Positions 27,442 to 35,770 of a DNA stretch of 64,000 bases are shown here, one piece after another. Source of the stretch: Nocardia mikamii NBRC 108933. Its GTDB lineage: Bacteria; Actinomycetota; Actinomycetes; Mycobacteriales; Mycobacteriaceae. The notes below the pieces were generated by a model. That model worked only from the letters and a program-made list of their open reading frames with translations. It made no database searches and was not told the origin of the DNA. The DNA lies in assembly GCF_001613505.1 (NCBI RefSeq), contig NZ_BDCM01000014.1, forward strand, positions 372,001 through 436,000, written 5' to 3'. The first letter of the stretch is position 1. Each line of letters begins with the position of its first letter. The translations under genes were made by a program, and so were the position numbers.

Positions 27442-28227
27442 ATGCAGATCCTCCGGACCGTCGTCGCCGCGGCGGCCGCCGTCGCCGTCACCGCCGCCCT
27501 GGCCGGATGCGGGTCCGACGACGCGACAACCACGTCCGCAACGGGCGAACTCTCGGGCACGGTCACGGTTTTCGCGGCGGCCTCGCTCACCGAGACGTTC
27601 ACGAAACTCGGACACGACTTCGAGGCCGCCCATCCCGGCGTGAAGGTCGTCTACAGCTTCGGCGGCAGCTCGGCACTGGCCGCGCAGATCGAACAGGGGG
27701 CACCGGCCGATGTCTTCGCCTCCGCCGCCCCGGCCAATATGCAGCAGGTGGTCGACGCCGGTGAGGTCATCGCGAAACCGGACACCTTCGTGAGCAATCG
27801 GCTGGAAATCGCTGTGCCCAAGGGCAATCCGGGCAAGATCAGCGGGCTGGCCGATTTCGGCAGGACCGAACCGCGGATCGCGTTGTGCGCGGTGCAGGTG
27901 CCGTGCGGCGCCGCCGCGGAGAAGGTCTTCCAGATCTCCGGCATCACCCCGCAACCCGATACCCGCGAGCAGGATGTCAAGGCCGCGCTCACCAAGGTGA
28001 CCCTGGACGAGGTCGACGCGGCCCTGGTCTACCGCACCGATGTGCAGGCGGCCGGCGACACGGTGCAGGGCATCGACTTCCCGGAATCGGGGAAGGTGAT
28101 CAACACCTATCCGATCGCGCCGCTCGCGAAGGCGCCCAATGCCGCCGCGGCCGCCGCCTTCGTCGGCTACATCCACTCCGATCCGGCGAAGAAGGTATTC
28201 GCCGCCGCGGGATTCGACACCCCGTGA
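27442..28227 (+). CDS. modA: Molybdate ABC transporter substrate-binding lipoprotein ModA
   Basis: 261 residues. The signal ends in the lipobox LAGC (Cys near residue 23), so the protein is tethered to the outer face of the membrane. Binding-protein features: TVFAAASLTETFTKLG, YSFGGSSALAAQIEQGAPADVFASA and a late KVFAAAGF. ATG 27442 is chosen over TTG 27433. It overlaps modB by 4 bases. Confidence 0.93.
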   Translation: MQILRTVVAAAAAVAVTAALAGCGSDDATTTSATGELSGTVTVFAAASLTETFTKLGHDFEAAHPGVKVVYSFGGSSALAAQIEQGAPADVFASAAPANMQQVVDAGEVIAKPDTFVSNRLEIAVPKGNPGKISGLADFGRTEPRIALCAVQVPCGAAAEKVFQISGITPQPDTREQDVKAALTKVTLDEVDAALVYRTDVQAAGDTVQGIDFPESGKVINTYPIAPLAKAPNAAAAAAFVGYIHSDPAKKVFAAAGFDTP

Positions 28228-29039
28228 GCAGGCCGCGAACGCGGCGGCGGGCGGCATCGGGACGGCGGCCGGTCGTGCTGGTGCTGCCCGCGCTCTGCGC
28301 GCTGGCGTTCCTGGTGATCCCGCTGATCGGCCTGCTGGTACGCACCCCGTGGGCGAGTCTGACCGATCGGCTGTTCAGCGCGGAAGTCGGTACCGCACTG
28401 CGACTTTCGCTGATCTGCGCCACCTGCGCGACCGTGATCTGCCTGGTGCTGGGCATCCCGCTGGCCTGGCTGCTGGCGCGGGCGCAGCTGCCGGGCCGGG
28501 GACTGATCCGCGCGCTGGTGACGGTGCCACTGGTGCTGCCGCCGGTGGTCGGAGGGGTGGCGCTGCTGCTGGTGTTCGGCCGGCGCGGGCTGCTCGGGCA
28601 GTATCTGTACGACTGGTTCGGCGTCTCGCTGCCGTTCACGACCCCGGGGGTGGTGGTGGCCGAGGCGTTCGTCGCCATGCCGTTTCTGGTCATCTCGGTC
28701 GAGGGCGCGCTGCGCAGCACCGACACCCGCTACGAGGAAGCCGCCGCCACCCTCGGCGCGACCCCCTGGCACACCTTCCGCCGCGTCACCCTGCCCGCGA
28801 TCCTGCCGGGTGTGATCGCCGGCGGCGTGCTGTGCTGGGCGCGGGCGCTGGGCGAATTCGGCGCGACCATCACCTTCGCCGGGAATTTCCCCGGCCGCAC
28901 CACCACCATGCCGCTCGCGGTGTATCTCGCGCTGGAAACCGATCCCGAGGCCGCGATCGTGCTCAGCCTGGTGCTGCTGCTGGTCTCGGTCGCGGTGCTG
29001 GTGTCGTTGCGCGAGCGCTGGATTGGAGGAGCGGTATGA
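28224..29039 (+). CDS. modB: Molybdate ABC transporter permease ModB
   Basis: 271 residues, about six transmembrane segments (first at 18-40). The EAA loop that contacts the ATPase is visible as EEAAATLGATPWHTFRRVTL, followed by GVLCWARALGEFGATITFAGN. GTG 28224 overlaps the modA stop; its own stop overlaps the modC start (ATGA). Confidence 0.93.
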   Translation: MSRPRTRRRAASGRRPVVLVLPALCALAFLVIPLIGLLVRTPWASLTDRLFSAEVGTALRLSLICATCATVICLVLGIPLAWLLARAQLPGRGLIRALVTVPLVLPPVVGGVALLLVFGRRGLLGQYLYDWFGVSLPFTTPGVVVAEAFVAMPFLVISVEGALRSTDTRYEEAAATLGATPWHTFRRVTLPAILPGVIAGGVLCWARALGEFGATITFAGNFPGRTTTMPLAVYLALETDPEAAIVLSLVLLLVSVAVLVSLRERWIGGAV

Positions 29040-30085
29040 CGCTGCGGGCCGAACTCGAGGTGCGGCGCGAGCGCTTCCGCCTCGACCTCTCGCTCACCGT
29101 CGCACCCGGTGAGGTGGTGGCGCTACTGGGCCCCAACGGCGCCGGGAAGACCACGGCACTGCGCGCGCTGGCCGGACTGGTCCCGCTCACCGGCGGGCGC
29201 CTCACCGTCGCCGACGCGGTCTGGGACGAGCCGCCGGGCGTCTTCGTCCCGCCGGAGCAGCGACAGGCCGGCGTCGTGTTCCAGGATTACCTTCTGTTCC
29301 AGCATCTTTCGGCGCTGGAGAACGTCGCGTTCGGCTTGCGGGCGCGCGGTATGCGGCGTGCCCGAGCCCGGGCCCGGGCCGCCGACCGGCTCGAGCGGGT
29401 CGGCCTCGCCGAACACGCGCACGCCACCGCGCGCACCCTTTCCGGCGGGCAGGCGCAGCGGGTGGCACTCGCGCGTGCCCTGGCCACGGACCCCCAGCTA
29501 CTGCTGCTCGACGAACCACTGGCCGCCCTCGACGCCGGGTCCCGGATGCAGGTGCGCGCCGACCTCGCCCGGCATCTGCGTGACTATCGCGGACACACCG
29601 TGGTGGTCACCCACGATCCGCTCGATGCGATGGTGCTCGCTGATCGGCTCGTCATCCTCGAACAGGGCACGGTCGTCCAGCAGGGCGCACCCGCCGAGAT
29701 CGCCCGGCGGCCACGTTCGGATTATGTCGCGGATCTGATGGGGCTCAACCTGTTTCGCGGCACGGCCCACGGCACCGGTGTCGAGATCGACAACGGCGGG
29801 CACCTCACCGTCGCCACGCCGGCCACCGGCCGGGTCTTCCTCGCCTTCCCGCCCACCGCGGTGAGCCTGCATCCGCAGCAACCAATTGGCAGCCCTCGCA
29901 ACTCCTGGCCGGTGACTGTCGGCAGCCTGGAACACCACGCCAACCTCACCCGCGTCCGACTCGACGGAGCGCCGCCGGTGCTCGCGGACATCACCCCGGC
30001 AGCGGTGGCCGACCTGCGCATTCAACCGGATATGCGGGTGTGGGCCGCGGTCAAGGCCGCCGAGATCCACGTCTACCCCGCTTGA
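29036..30085 (+). CDS. modC: Molybdate ABC transporter ATP-binding protein ModC
   Basis: 349 residues. Walker A LLGPNGAGKTTALRAL near residue 33, Q-loop VFQDYLLFQHL, signature TLSGGQAQRVALARAL, Walker B LLLLDEPLAALD and the H-loop VVVTHDP are all intact. A C-terminal part of about 110 residues after the ATPase core is TOBE/MOP-like (VTVGSLEHHANLTRVRLDG) and may regulate transport by binding molybdate. Last gene of the regulator-modABC operon. Confidence 0.93.
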   Translation: MTLRAELEVRRERFRLDLSLTVAPGEVVALLGPNGAGKTTALRALAGLVPLTGGRLTVADAVWDEPPGVFVPPEQRQAGVVFQDYLLFQHLSALENVAFGLRARGMRRARARARAADRLERVGLAEHAHATARTLSGGQAQRVALARALATDPQLLLLDEPLAALDAGSRMQVRADLARHLRDYRGHTVVVTHDPLDAMVLADRLVILEQGTVVQQGAPAEIARRPRSDYVADLMGLNLFRGTAHGTGVEIDNGGHLTVATPATGRVFLAFPPTAVSLHPQQPIGSPRNSWPVTVGSLEHHANLTRVRLDGAPPVLADITPAAVADLRIQPDMRVWAAVKAAEIHVYPA

Positions 30086-30208
30086 TATCTCGGGGTCGGC
30101 GGCGTGGCGCGCACCGATATCCCGGTCGGCGCGGATTCGAGCATTATGCTTGCCGGTCGATAGCTGTTCGCGATCTGCTGCCATGACATCGAGGAACAGG
30201 ATCCAGCC

Positions 30209-31165
30209 ATGCGACGTCCCCTCATCGCCGCCGCGACAGGCATCGCCGCGGTGACCGCCGTCGCGTCGATCTTATGGACCGGCGGGAGCGAAACGAGCCA
30301 CGCTCAGCCACCCGGCACGGACGTGACCGGTTCGGGGGTCCATCTCACCGCGTCGGTGGACAACATCGGCGTGAACCCACCCGGTGACCGGACACCGAAC
30401 TACCTCATGACGTTCTCGCACGCCGCGCAGTTGTCCGGGAATTTCTCGGTCAACATCGACGGTGACCCGATCACCTCGGGTCAGGCGATCGCGGGATTCC
30501 TGCTCGGGTGCGGGATCAGCGTGGCCGGCGGTTTCGACGTGGGCATCTCGCCCGAACAGGGGCTCGAATTGAGCATCTCCCCGACCTTCACGCCACCGTC
30601 CTTGACGACCGCCGCCGCCCCCATCGCCACCAGCGGCAGCGCCACTCCGACGACGACCACCGGCGCCAAGCCCTCCCCCACGACCGCCCGCACCACGTCC
30701 ACCCCCACCAGGGCTGTCCGTACGAGTGTTCCGCCCACCACGAGCACCACCCCCACGACGACTGTCACGCCCCCGACCACTGTCACAACCCCGACGACCG
30801 TCATCCCCACTACGGACACCCCCACGATCACCACCCCGAGCCTGCCCACCACATCCGGCAGTGCCGGGCTGCCCGGAGTATCGCCGCCCGGATTCGACCT
30901 CGGGCCGAGCGTCGGCGGCTCGCTCGGTCTGTCCGAGAACCTGGACGCGAACATCGGTCCCGGTCAGGTCACCACCGCCACCACCGCGACGGCCAACCTG
31001 GACAACACGACGGCCTTCCCCTACCACATCGCCTTCAACAATGCCGCGTTGAACGTCTCCCAGTGCGCGTCCCCGGTTGCGGCCGTCCCGTTCGTCTCCG
31101 CCACGGTGTCGACGCCCACGGGGCTAGTTCAGACCACCGCGTACGGCGATCAGTTCACCTTCTGA
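30209..31165 (+). CDS. MspA-like secreted protein with a Thr/Pro-rich insertion
   Basis: 318 residues. A signal peptide covers about 1-33. Residues 40-127 and 222-318 resemble the two parts of an MspA-type porin: AIAGFLLGCGISVAGGFDVGIS, then PGQVTTATTATANLDNTTA and the C-terminal strand region SATVSTPTGLVQTTAYGDQF. Between them, about 128-217 is almost only Thr, Pro, Ser, Ala and Val. MspA proteins form octameric outer-membrane pores. Whether a protein with this mucin-like insert still forms a pore is unknown. Two Cys (C101 and C287) could pair. Family call is probable. Confidence 0.65.
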   Translation: MRRPLIAAATGIAAVTAVASILWTGGSETSHAQPPGTDVTGSGVHLTASVDNIGVNPPGDRTPNYLMTFSHAAQLSGNFSVNIDGDPITSGQAIAGFLLGCGISVAGGFDVGISPEQGLELSISPTFTPPSLTTAAAPIATSGSATPTTTTGAKPSPTTARTTSTPTRAVRTSVPPTTSTTPTTTVTPPTTVTTPTTVIPTTDTPTITTPSLPTTSGSAGLPGVSPPGFDLGPSVGGSLGLSENLDANIGPGQVTTATTATANLDNTTAFPYHIAFNNAALNVSQCASPVAAVPFVSATVSTPTGLVQTTAYGDQFTF

Positions 31166-31187
31166 GCCGCACTCCCACAGCACGCAG

Positions 31188-31218
31188 CCTGGGCCGCCCG
31201 CATCGCGGGCGGCCCAGG
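31188..31218. terminator. Strong bidirectional hairpin between convergent genes
   Basis: A perfect 14-bp stem (31188-31201 with 31205-31218) around a 3-base loop, between the convergent ends at 31165 and 31244. No T-run follows on either side, as is usual for high-GC actinobacterial terminators. Confidence 0.7.
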
Positions 31219-31243
31219 TGTATTCAGGTCGAGACATCCAGGG

Positions 31244-31432
31244 TCAGGACATCGCCTCGCTCACCGCGTTCGGGCCGTCGAACATACGGTCGGGCATGCT
31301 CTCGAGCGCGTCGACGATCTCCGCGCCGGCGCCGTTACTCCGCGCCGCGCGGACGATATCGCGGCGGTCACACGGATAGTCCACGCCGGAGAGATACTTC
31401 TGCACCTGAATGGGATTCACCTTCTGGCTCAT
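31244..31432 (-). CDS. DUF2795 small protein
   Basis: 62 residues: NPIQVQKYLSGVDYPCDRRD, then ARSNGAGAEIVDALESMPD. This is the DUF2795 pattern, a small helical family found in many actinobacteria with unknown function. ATG 31432 has an excellent ribosome site (GAGAGGAGAAACG), so it is probably translated on its own. Yet the glycosyltransferase upstream is in the same frame without a stop codon between, so a fusion product is also possible. Confidence 0.75.
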   Translation of the reverse strand: MSQKVNPIQVQKYLSGVDYPCDRRDIVRAARSNGAGAEIVDALESMPDRMFDGPNAVSEAMS

Positions 31433-32422
31433 CGTTTCTCCTCTCTCGGTACTGTCCGTACGGGATTGGAACGACGGGGCGATACCACCGGAATCGGAGC
31501 CGAAACATCGCAGTTGCCGAATCGCTGCCGCGATGACCTGCCCGGCTCCGATCCGCAACAGTCCGGGGTCCGGCACGGCGGCGTGCGGATCGCCGATATG
31601 CCCCGCCCACAGGGCGATATGGTTCGCCGTGGGCGGCGGTCCCCACCACGCCGGCGGGGTGGGGCCGAAGATCACCACCGACGGTGTCGCGAAGGCGCTG
31701 GCGAGATGTCCGATGCCGGTATCCCCGCTGATCACCAGTGCGGCATTCGCGACGACCGCGGCCAGTTCGGTCAGTGTCAGGTCACCGGCCAGCACCGATC
31801 GCCGCGGCACGCCCGCCCCGTCGGCGACCTGCGCGGCGAGCGCGATCTCCTCGGCATTTCCCGTGACGGCGATGCGGTAGCCCAGGCCCTGCAGGTGGGC
31901 GGCGACAGCGGCGAAACGTTCCGGCGGCCAGCGCCGCGCTTGCGCACTGCCCCCGGGATGCACCACGACCCGACCAGCCGGTGCGTCGATGCTCGGCTTC
32001 CGGATATCGAGGTGGGTGGGATCGGACGGGATGTCCGCCGAATCCAGCAGCCGGCACCAGCGGTGGACCTCGTGTACCTGCTCGGGCCAGGCGGGGCCGG
32101 CGACGTCGGGAAAGTCCGGATGGCAGTAGGTGAGCAGCCGGCGGGGACGGATGCTCGTCAGATCGCCGATACTCTGCGGACCACTGCCGTGCAGATTCAC
32201 CGCCAGGTCCGGCGGCGGGCGGTCCCAGCGCAGTGCGCCCAGCCCCGCGGTGGGCAGTATTTCGTCGGCACAGTCGGCGAGTTCGACCATCGGCGCCAGC
32301 CACCGTGGAGCCGCCAGCACCAGGTGATCGTCACCGCGCGCGGCCCGCAACGCCCGCAGGGCCGGCACCGCCGTCAGCAGATCACCCAGGCCCAGCGCCC
32401 GCAGGGCCAGCGTCACCCCCAT
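31244..32422 (-). CDS. Glycosyltransferase family 9 (heptosyltransferase-like), frame runs into DUF2795
   Basis: About 330 residues of GT9 sequence from ATG 32422 (ALRALGLGDLLTAVPALRAL), with VVHPGGSAQARRWPPERFA and ISGDTGIGHLASAFATPSVV, the ADP-heptose transferase type. No stop follows: the frame continues through about 15 linker residues into the DUF2795 protein and ends at 31244, giving 392 residues if read through. It may add heptose-like sugars to a cell-surface glycan. It overlaps the end of the truncated SDR by 10 bases. The lack of an own stop codon is real in this sequence; a sequencing error cannot be excluded. Confidence 0.75.
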   Translation of the reverse strand: MGVTLALRALGLGDLLTAVPALRALRAARGDDHLVLAAPRWLAPMVELADCADEILPTAGLGALRWDRPPPDLAVNLHGSGPQSIGDLTSIRPRRLLTYCHPDFPDVAGPAWPEQVHEVHRWCRLLDSADIPSDPTHLDIRKPSIDAPAGRVVVHPGGSAQARRWPPERFAAVAAHLQGLGYRIAVTGNAEEIALAAQVADGAGVPRRSVLAGDLTLTELAAVVANAALVISGDTGIGHLASAFATPSVVIFGPTPPAWWGPPPTANHIALWAGHIGDPHAAVPDPGLLRIGAGQVIAAAIRQLRCFGSDSGGIAPSFQSRTDSTERGETMSQKVNPIQVQKYLSGVDYPCDRRDIVRAARSNGAGAEIVDALESMPDRMFDGPNAVSEAMS

Positions 32423-32847
32423 GACGACGGAAATGCCGGCCGGCTCGCCACAGCGGTCACGACCGCGTGGGCCGGTCGCGTCTCGCGCAACGCCGGCAGC
32501 GCGGCGCGGATCACCGCCGCCGTACCGAGCAGATTCACGCGCACCACCCGCTCCCAGGCGGCCGCGTCGACCTCCTCCAGCGGGCCGCAGGCATCGACTC
32601 CGGCGGCGGTGAACACCCCGTCGATGCGGCCCCCGGCCCGGTCGGCGAGAGCTCGCGTCGCCTCCTCGGCGGCGGCCGAATCGGCGAGATCGGCTTGCTC
32701 CCAATCGACTTCGGTGTGGGGACGGTTGCGATCGACAACCAGCCGAACGCCGCCGACGGCGCGTACCGCGTCCACAGTCGCCGCGCCCAACCCGGGCGCA
32801 CCACCGGTGCCGGCGACAGCGCCCAGGGGTCGAGCCGGTTGATTCAT
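32413..32847 (-). pseudogene. Truncated short-chain dehydrogenase
   Basis: 144 residues; intact SDRs have about 240. The cofactor motif is GTGGAPGLGAATVDAV, and VFTAAGVD stands where NNAG is usual. VRVNLLGTAAVIRAALPAL follows. The frame ends shortly after AVVTAVASRPAF, before the catalytic YxxxK, so no normal SDR activity is expected. It overlaps the GT9 start, which suggests a deletion that joined the two genes. A short regulatory or binding role cannot be excluded. Confidence 0.65.
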
Positions 32848-32865
32848 CCGCGAGTCCTCCTGATC

Positions 32866-34077
32866 TCAGCGAGCGGACGACGCGATATCGCCCGCAGCGG
32901 CCGTCGCGGCGGTCCGTCGATAGGCCGCCGAGGTATCTCTGGAGATCCGATCCCACGAATAACGTCCGCGGGCTCGCCGCAGACCCGCCTCCCCCATCGC
33001 CCGGCGCGCCTGGCGGGTATCGAGCAAGCCGGAGAGGACCTCGGCCAAAACCACGGGATCACGTGGGGGGACCAGACGTCCGGTCACCCCTTCCAGGACG
33101 GTATCGAGCAGCCCTCCGACCGCGGTGGCGACCACGGGCTTCGCACACGACATCGCTTCGAGTGGAACGATGCCGAACGGCTCGTACCACGGCGTGCACA
33201 CGACCGCGTCGGCCGAACGCATCAGCATCGGCATCTCCGCACGCGGCACCGGACCACGCAACCGGACCCGTTGCGACACACCGTATTCCGTGGCGACGGC
33301 GCGCAATCGCGTCTGTTCGGCCTCGTCCTCGGCACTCGCCGAGCCCCCCGCGATCACCAATTCGGTATCGGGAACCTCCGACAATGCCGCGATCGCGGTG
33401 TCGAATCCCTTCCTCGGCACCATGCGGCCGACCGAGACGATCCGCCGCGGCAGCTCGGGTTCCTCGGCAGGACCGTCGGGAGTGAACAGCGACAGGTCGA
33501 CACCGCAGGGCACCACCGACGTCCGCTCGCGCGGCACACCTATTTTGCCCAGCTCCCGGACCTCGTCGGAAGAGGTCGCGACGATATGTGTAGCGCCGGC
33601 GGCCACCCTGCGCTCGGACTGGATGCGGGAGCGCGGGCTGGTGTCGGCCAGCCCCTGATAGCGCCGCTTCACGGTCCCCAGGGCGTGGAAGGTCAGCACG
33701 ACCGGGACGCCGAGATCGTGTGCGGCGCGTTCGGCGGCGATACCCGACATCCAGAAATGAGCGTGCACGACATCGGGGGTATCGGCACTCCACTGTCGGC
33801 GCAGGAACGCCGTGAACTCGGTGAGGAACGGCAGGATGTCATCCTTCGGAATGTGCCGCGGCGGGCCGGCCGGAACGTGGATCACCCGATATCCCGCCCC
33901 CACCAGCACCTCGGTGGGAATATCGGGGTCGTCCCGGCGGGTGTAGACCCGCACGTCGTGCCCCAACCGGGCCAGTCCCGCGGCGAGCTCGGCCACATGC
34001 ACGTTCTGCCCGCCCGCGTCCACGCCACCCAGGGGCGCCAAGGGGCTCGCGTGCTCGGACACCATCGCAATCCTCAC
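32866..34077 (-). CDS. Glycosyltransferase family 4
   Basis: 403 residues. GT-B fold: an N-terminal acceptor domain (SPLAPLGGVDAGGQNVHVAE; DVVHAHFWMSGIAAERAA) and a C-terminal donor domain (VSVGRMVPRKGFDTAIAAL, then WYEPFGIVPLEAMSCAKPVV with the conserved E-x7-E). The GTG start at 34077 has GGAGGAAGC directly upstream. It stands at the head of a minus-strand glycosylation cluster with the truncated SDR and GT9 gene. Donor and acceptor sugars are unknown. Confidence 0.9.
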   Translation of the reverse strand: MRIAMVSEHASPLAPLGGVDAGGQNVHVAELAAGLARLGHDVRVYTRRDDPDIPTEVLVGAGYRVIHVPAGPPRHIPKDDILPFLTEFTAFLRRQWSADTPDVVHAHFWMSGIAAERAAHDLGVPVVLTFHALGTVKRRYQGLADTSPRSRIQSERRVAAGATHIVATSSDEVRELGKIGVPRERTSVVPCGVDLSLFTPDGPAEEPELPRRIVSVGRMVPRKGFDTAIAALSEVPDTELVIAGGSASAEDEAEQTRLRAVATEYGVSQRVRLRGPVPRAEMPMLMRSADAVVCTPWYEPFGIVPLEAMSCAKPVVATAVGGLLDTVLEGVTGRLVPPRDPVVLAEVLSGLLDTRQARRAMGEAGLRRARGRYSWDRISRDTSAAYRRTAATAAAGDIASSAR

Positions 34078-34294
34078 GCTTCCTCCGATCCGCGTTGCCG
34101 CCGGTGGATCTCGCGCTCTCGAACGGCGCCATTGCTGGCGGAAACCGTGCCATGGATGTCGTGCGACTCGCTGCGACCGGCTCGATCGTTCGACTCCTGA
34201 ACCGGTTCGTGGTCGACATGCCCGCGCAGACTCGATGCAAACTGTCCGGCGGGGAACTGTTCGACGACCGGGCGGGAGTAATCCCGGACCCGGC

Positions 34295-34571
34295 CTACGG
34301 CGCGGCGCCGGAGCGGATGCGCGCGATGACTTGTGATGTCGAGTGGTCGGCAAGATAACTCAGCACCCGCACCTCACCGCCGTAGCCGTTGACGATCGGC
34401 GCCTCCGTCAGCATGTCCGGGCGGTAGTCGCCACCCTTGACATAGAGCTCGGGTGTAGTCGCGTGCAGGAGGGCGGCGGGGATGTACCACCGTGGCGTAC
34501 TGCCGGGCGAGACGATCGATGATCTCGGGAACCGGACTCAGTGAAACCGGTATCCCCGCTTCACGATTCAT
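34295..34571 (-). pseudogene. Remnant of a heptose-1-phosphate adenylyltransferase (RfaE2-type) C-terminus
   Basis: Reading 34489 to 34295 on the minus strand gives about 64 residues ending in ELYVKGGDYRPDML, then EAPIVNGYGGEVRVLSYLADHST (split here) and a TAG stop. KGGDY, GYGG and DHST are the C-terminal signature of RfaE-type nucleotidyltransferases. The catalytic N-terminal HxGH part is absent. An ATG at 34571 with a strong GAGGGAGGG site opens a different frame, so start and remnant are out of frame. It fits a decayed heptose pathway next to the GT4 and GT9 genes. Confidence 0.6.
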
Positions 34572-34606
34572 GTGCCCTCCCTCGAGCCGGCGGGTCTTCG
34601 GGGGCG

Positions 34607-35029
34607 TCAGTGCGACGGCAGCAATTTCTCCAGCACGTCCTGACAGGCCCGCTCACAGCGATGGCACGCCTGCGCACACTGCTCACAGTGGGCCATCCCG
34701 GTGTGCGACGCGCATTCCTCGGCGCACGAGGCACACGCCGCCGCGCACGCCCGCACCAGCGCGGCGGCCACGAACGGCACGAACGCGGTGCGCCGCGCCA
34801 AGACCCGAGCGGTGGCCGCGCAGATGTCGGCGCAGTCCAGATCCGCGCGGATGCACTGCCGCAGTGCGGCCACATCCGGTTCGGCCAGACACGAGTCGGC
34901 GCAGATCGTGCAGGCCGTCTGACAGGCCACACATTCCGCTACGCATCGGGCTGTCTCGTCGGCGGTCAACGCGCCGGATCCACCGGGCCCGGCGGGATGC
35001 GTGCCGAACATGTCGAACACCGTCGTCAT
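34607..35029 (-). CDS. Cys-rich four-helix copper-storage-like protein (Csp/DUF326 type)
   Basis: 140 residues with about 16 Cys, spaced as CxxxC and CxxC along predicted helices: CVAECVACQTACTICADSC, CADICAATARVLA, CAAACASCAEEC and CEQCAQACHRCERAC. This is the pattern of four-helix bundles that line their core with Cys and store many Cu(I) ions in the cytosol or envelope. No signal peptide is visible, so it is probably cytosolic. It is followed upstream by ChaB-like and catalase genes on the same strand, which suggests a stress-related group. Confidence 0.88.
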   Translation of the reverse strand: MTTVFDMFGTHPAGPGGSGALTADETARCVAECVACQTACTICADSCLAEPDVAALRQCIRADLDCADICAATARVLARRTAFVPFVAAALVRACAAACASCAEECASHTGMAHCEQCAQACHRCERACQDVLEKLLPSH

Positions 35030-35058
35030 GGCACCTCCTTCGGGTCGGGGCCGGTGAA

Positions 35059-35475
35059 TCAGTTCCGCCGGCGCGCGCGTTCGTTGGACCGCTGGATGGA
35101 TTCGATCAATTCCTTCTTCGTCATCCGGGAGCGGCCGCTGATATCGAGGCGTTTCGCGATATCCAGCAGATGCTGTTTCGACGCATTGGCGTCTACACCT
35201 CCGGCAGTCTTCCCCGCCGGCTCGGGCCCGCCGTGGCGGGCGCGCTCGTCGGAGGGCCCCTTCTGCTTCTTCGGTTCCCAGTGGTCGCCGACCTTCTCGT
35301 AACTGTGTTTCAGCGCGGCGTAGGCGACGCGATGCGCGCGTTGTTCACTCCGATACTCCTCCAGCGCCGAATCGTGAACCTCGGCGAATATCCGCTGCGC
35401 GTGCTCATCGGATTTCCGTATAGTGCTGGGCAATTCGGAGAGTCTCGGGTCACCACGCCGAGTGGTCTTGGGCAT
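35059..35475 (-). CDS. ChaB-like protein with a Rho-N/SAP-like C-terminal motif
   Basis: 138 residues from ATG 35475 (AAGGGAGC upstream). Residues 8-65 resemble ChaB (LPSTIRKSDEHAQRIFAEVHDSALEEY), a small family once linked to cation transport. After a charged linker, residues 100-138 show a Rho-N-like helix pair (KQHLLDIAKRLDISGRSRMTKKELIESI in parts), a nucleic-acid-binding motif. Such proteins often belong to general-stress regulons in actinobacteria. Exact role unknown. Confidence 0.8.
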   Translation of the reverse strand: MPKTTRRGDPRLSELPSTIRKSDEHAQRIFAEVHDSALEEYRSEQRAHRVAYAALKHSYEKVGDHWEPKKQKGPSDERARHGGPEPAGKTAGGVDANASKQHLLDIAKRLDISGRSRMTKKELIESIQRSNERARRRN

Positions 35476-35770
35476 CGTCTGCTCCCTTCGTCGACGGACA
35501 ACTGCTCGGGACACCGAACCGGCGCCCCTTGCCGACGCACTACCCGGACTGCTCCGGCATATTCGCCGCAACCATCTCCTGCGGATTGCCGATGTTCACC
35601 GGACCGCGATGACCGGACTCCGCCAGCGCGAGCGGCCCGCGGACGGTGTCGTCGACGTAGCAGATCGAGCGCGTCTGCTCACCGTCACCGCGATAGTTGC
35701 CCGCAGCGTCTGCACTCCGAGCCAGGCGTAATGGATCGGCGACCGCGAAACCTCGGCGCGCTCGCCATCG
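35476..35770. other. Gap between catalase and ChaB-like gene, nothing recognised
   Basis: 295 bases, all on the transcribed side of the catalase gene. Short frames exist on both strands, none with a clear ribosome site or family. The ChaB promoter must lie here. Confidence 0.4.

Noticed and set aside
32423-32956. An N-terminal extension of the GT9 gene
   Set aside because: It is an Arg/Gly-rich shadow of the truncated SDR gene.
34095-34358. An 87-residue plus-strand frame next to the RfaE2 remnant
   Set aside because: No ribosome site or family, and it overlaps the recognisable remnant on the other strand.
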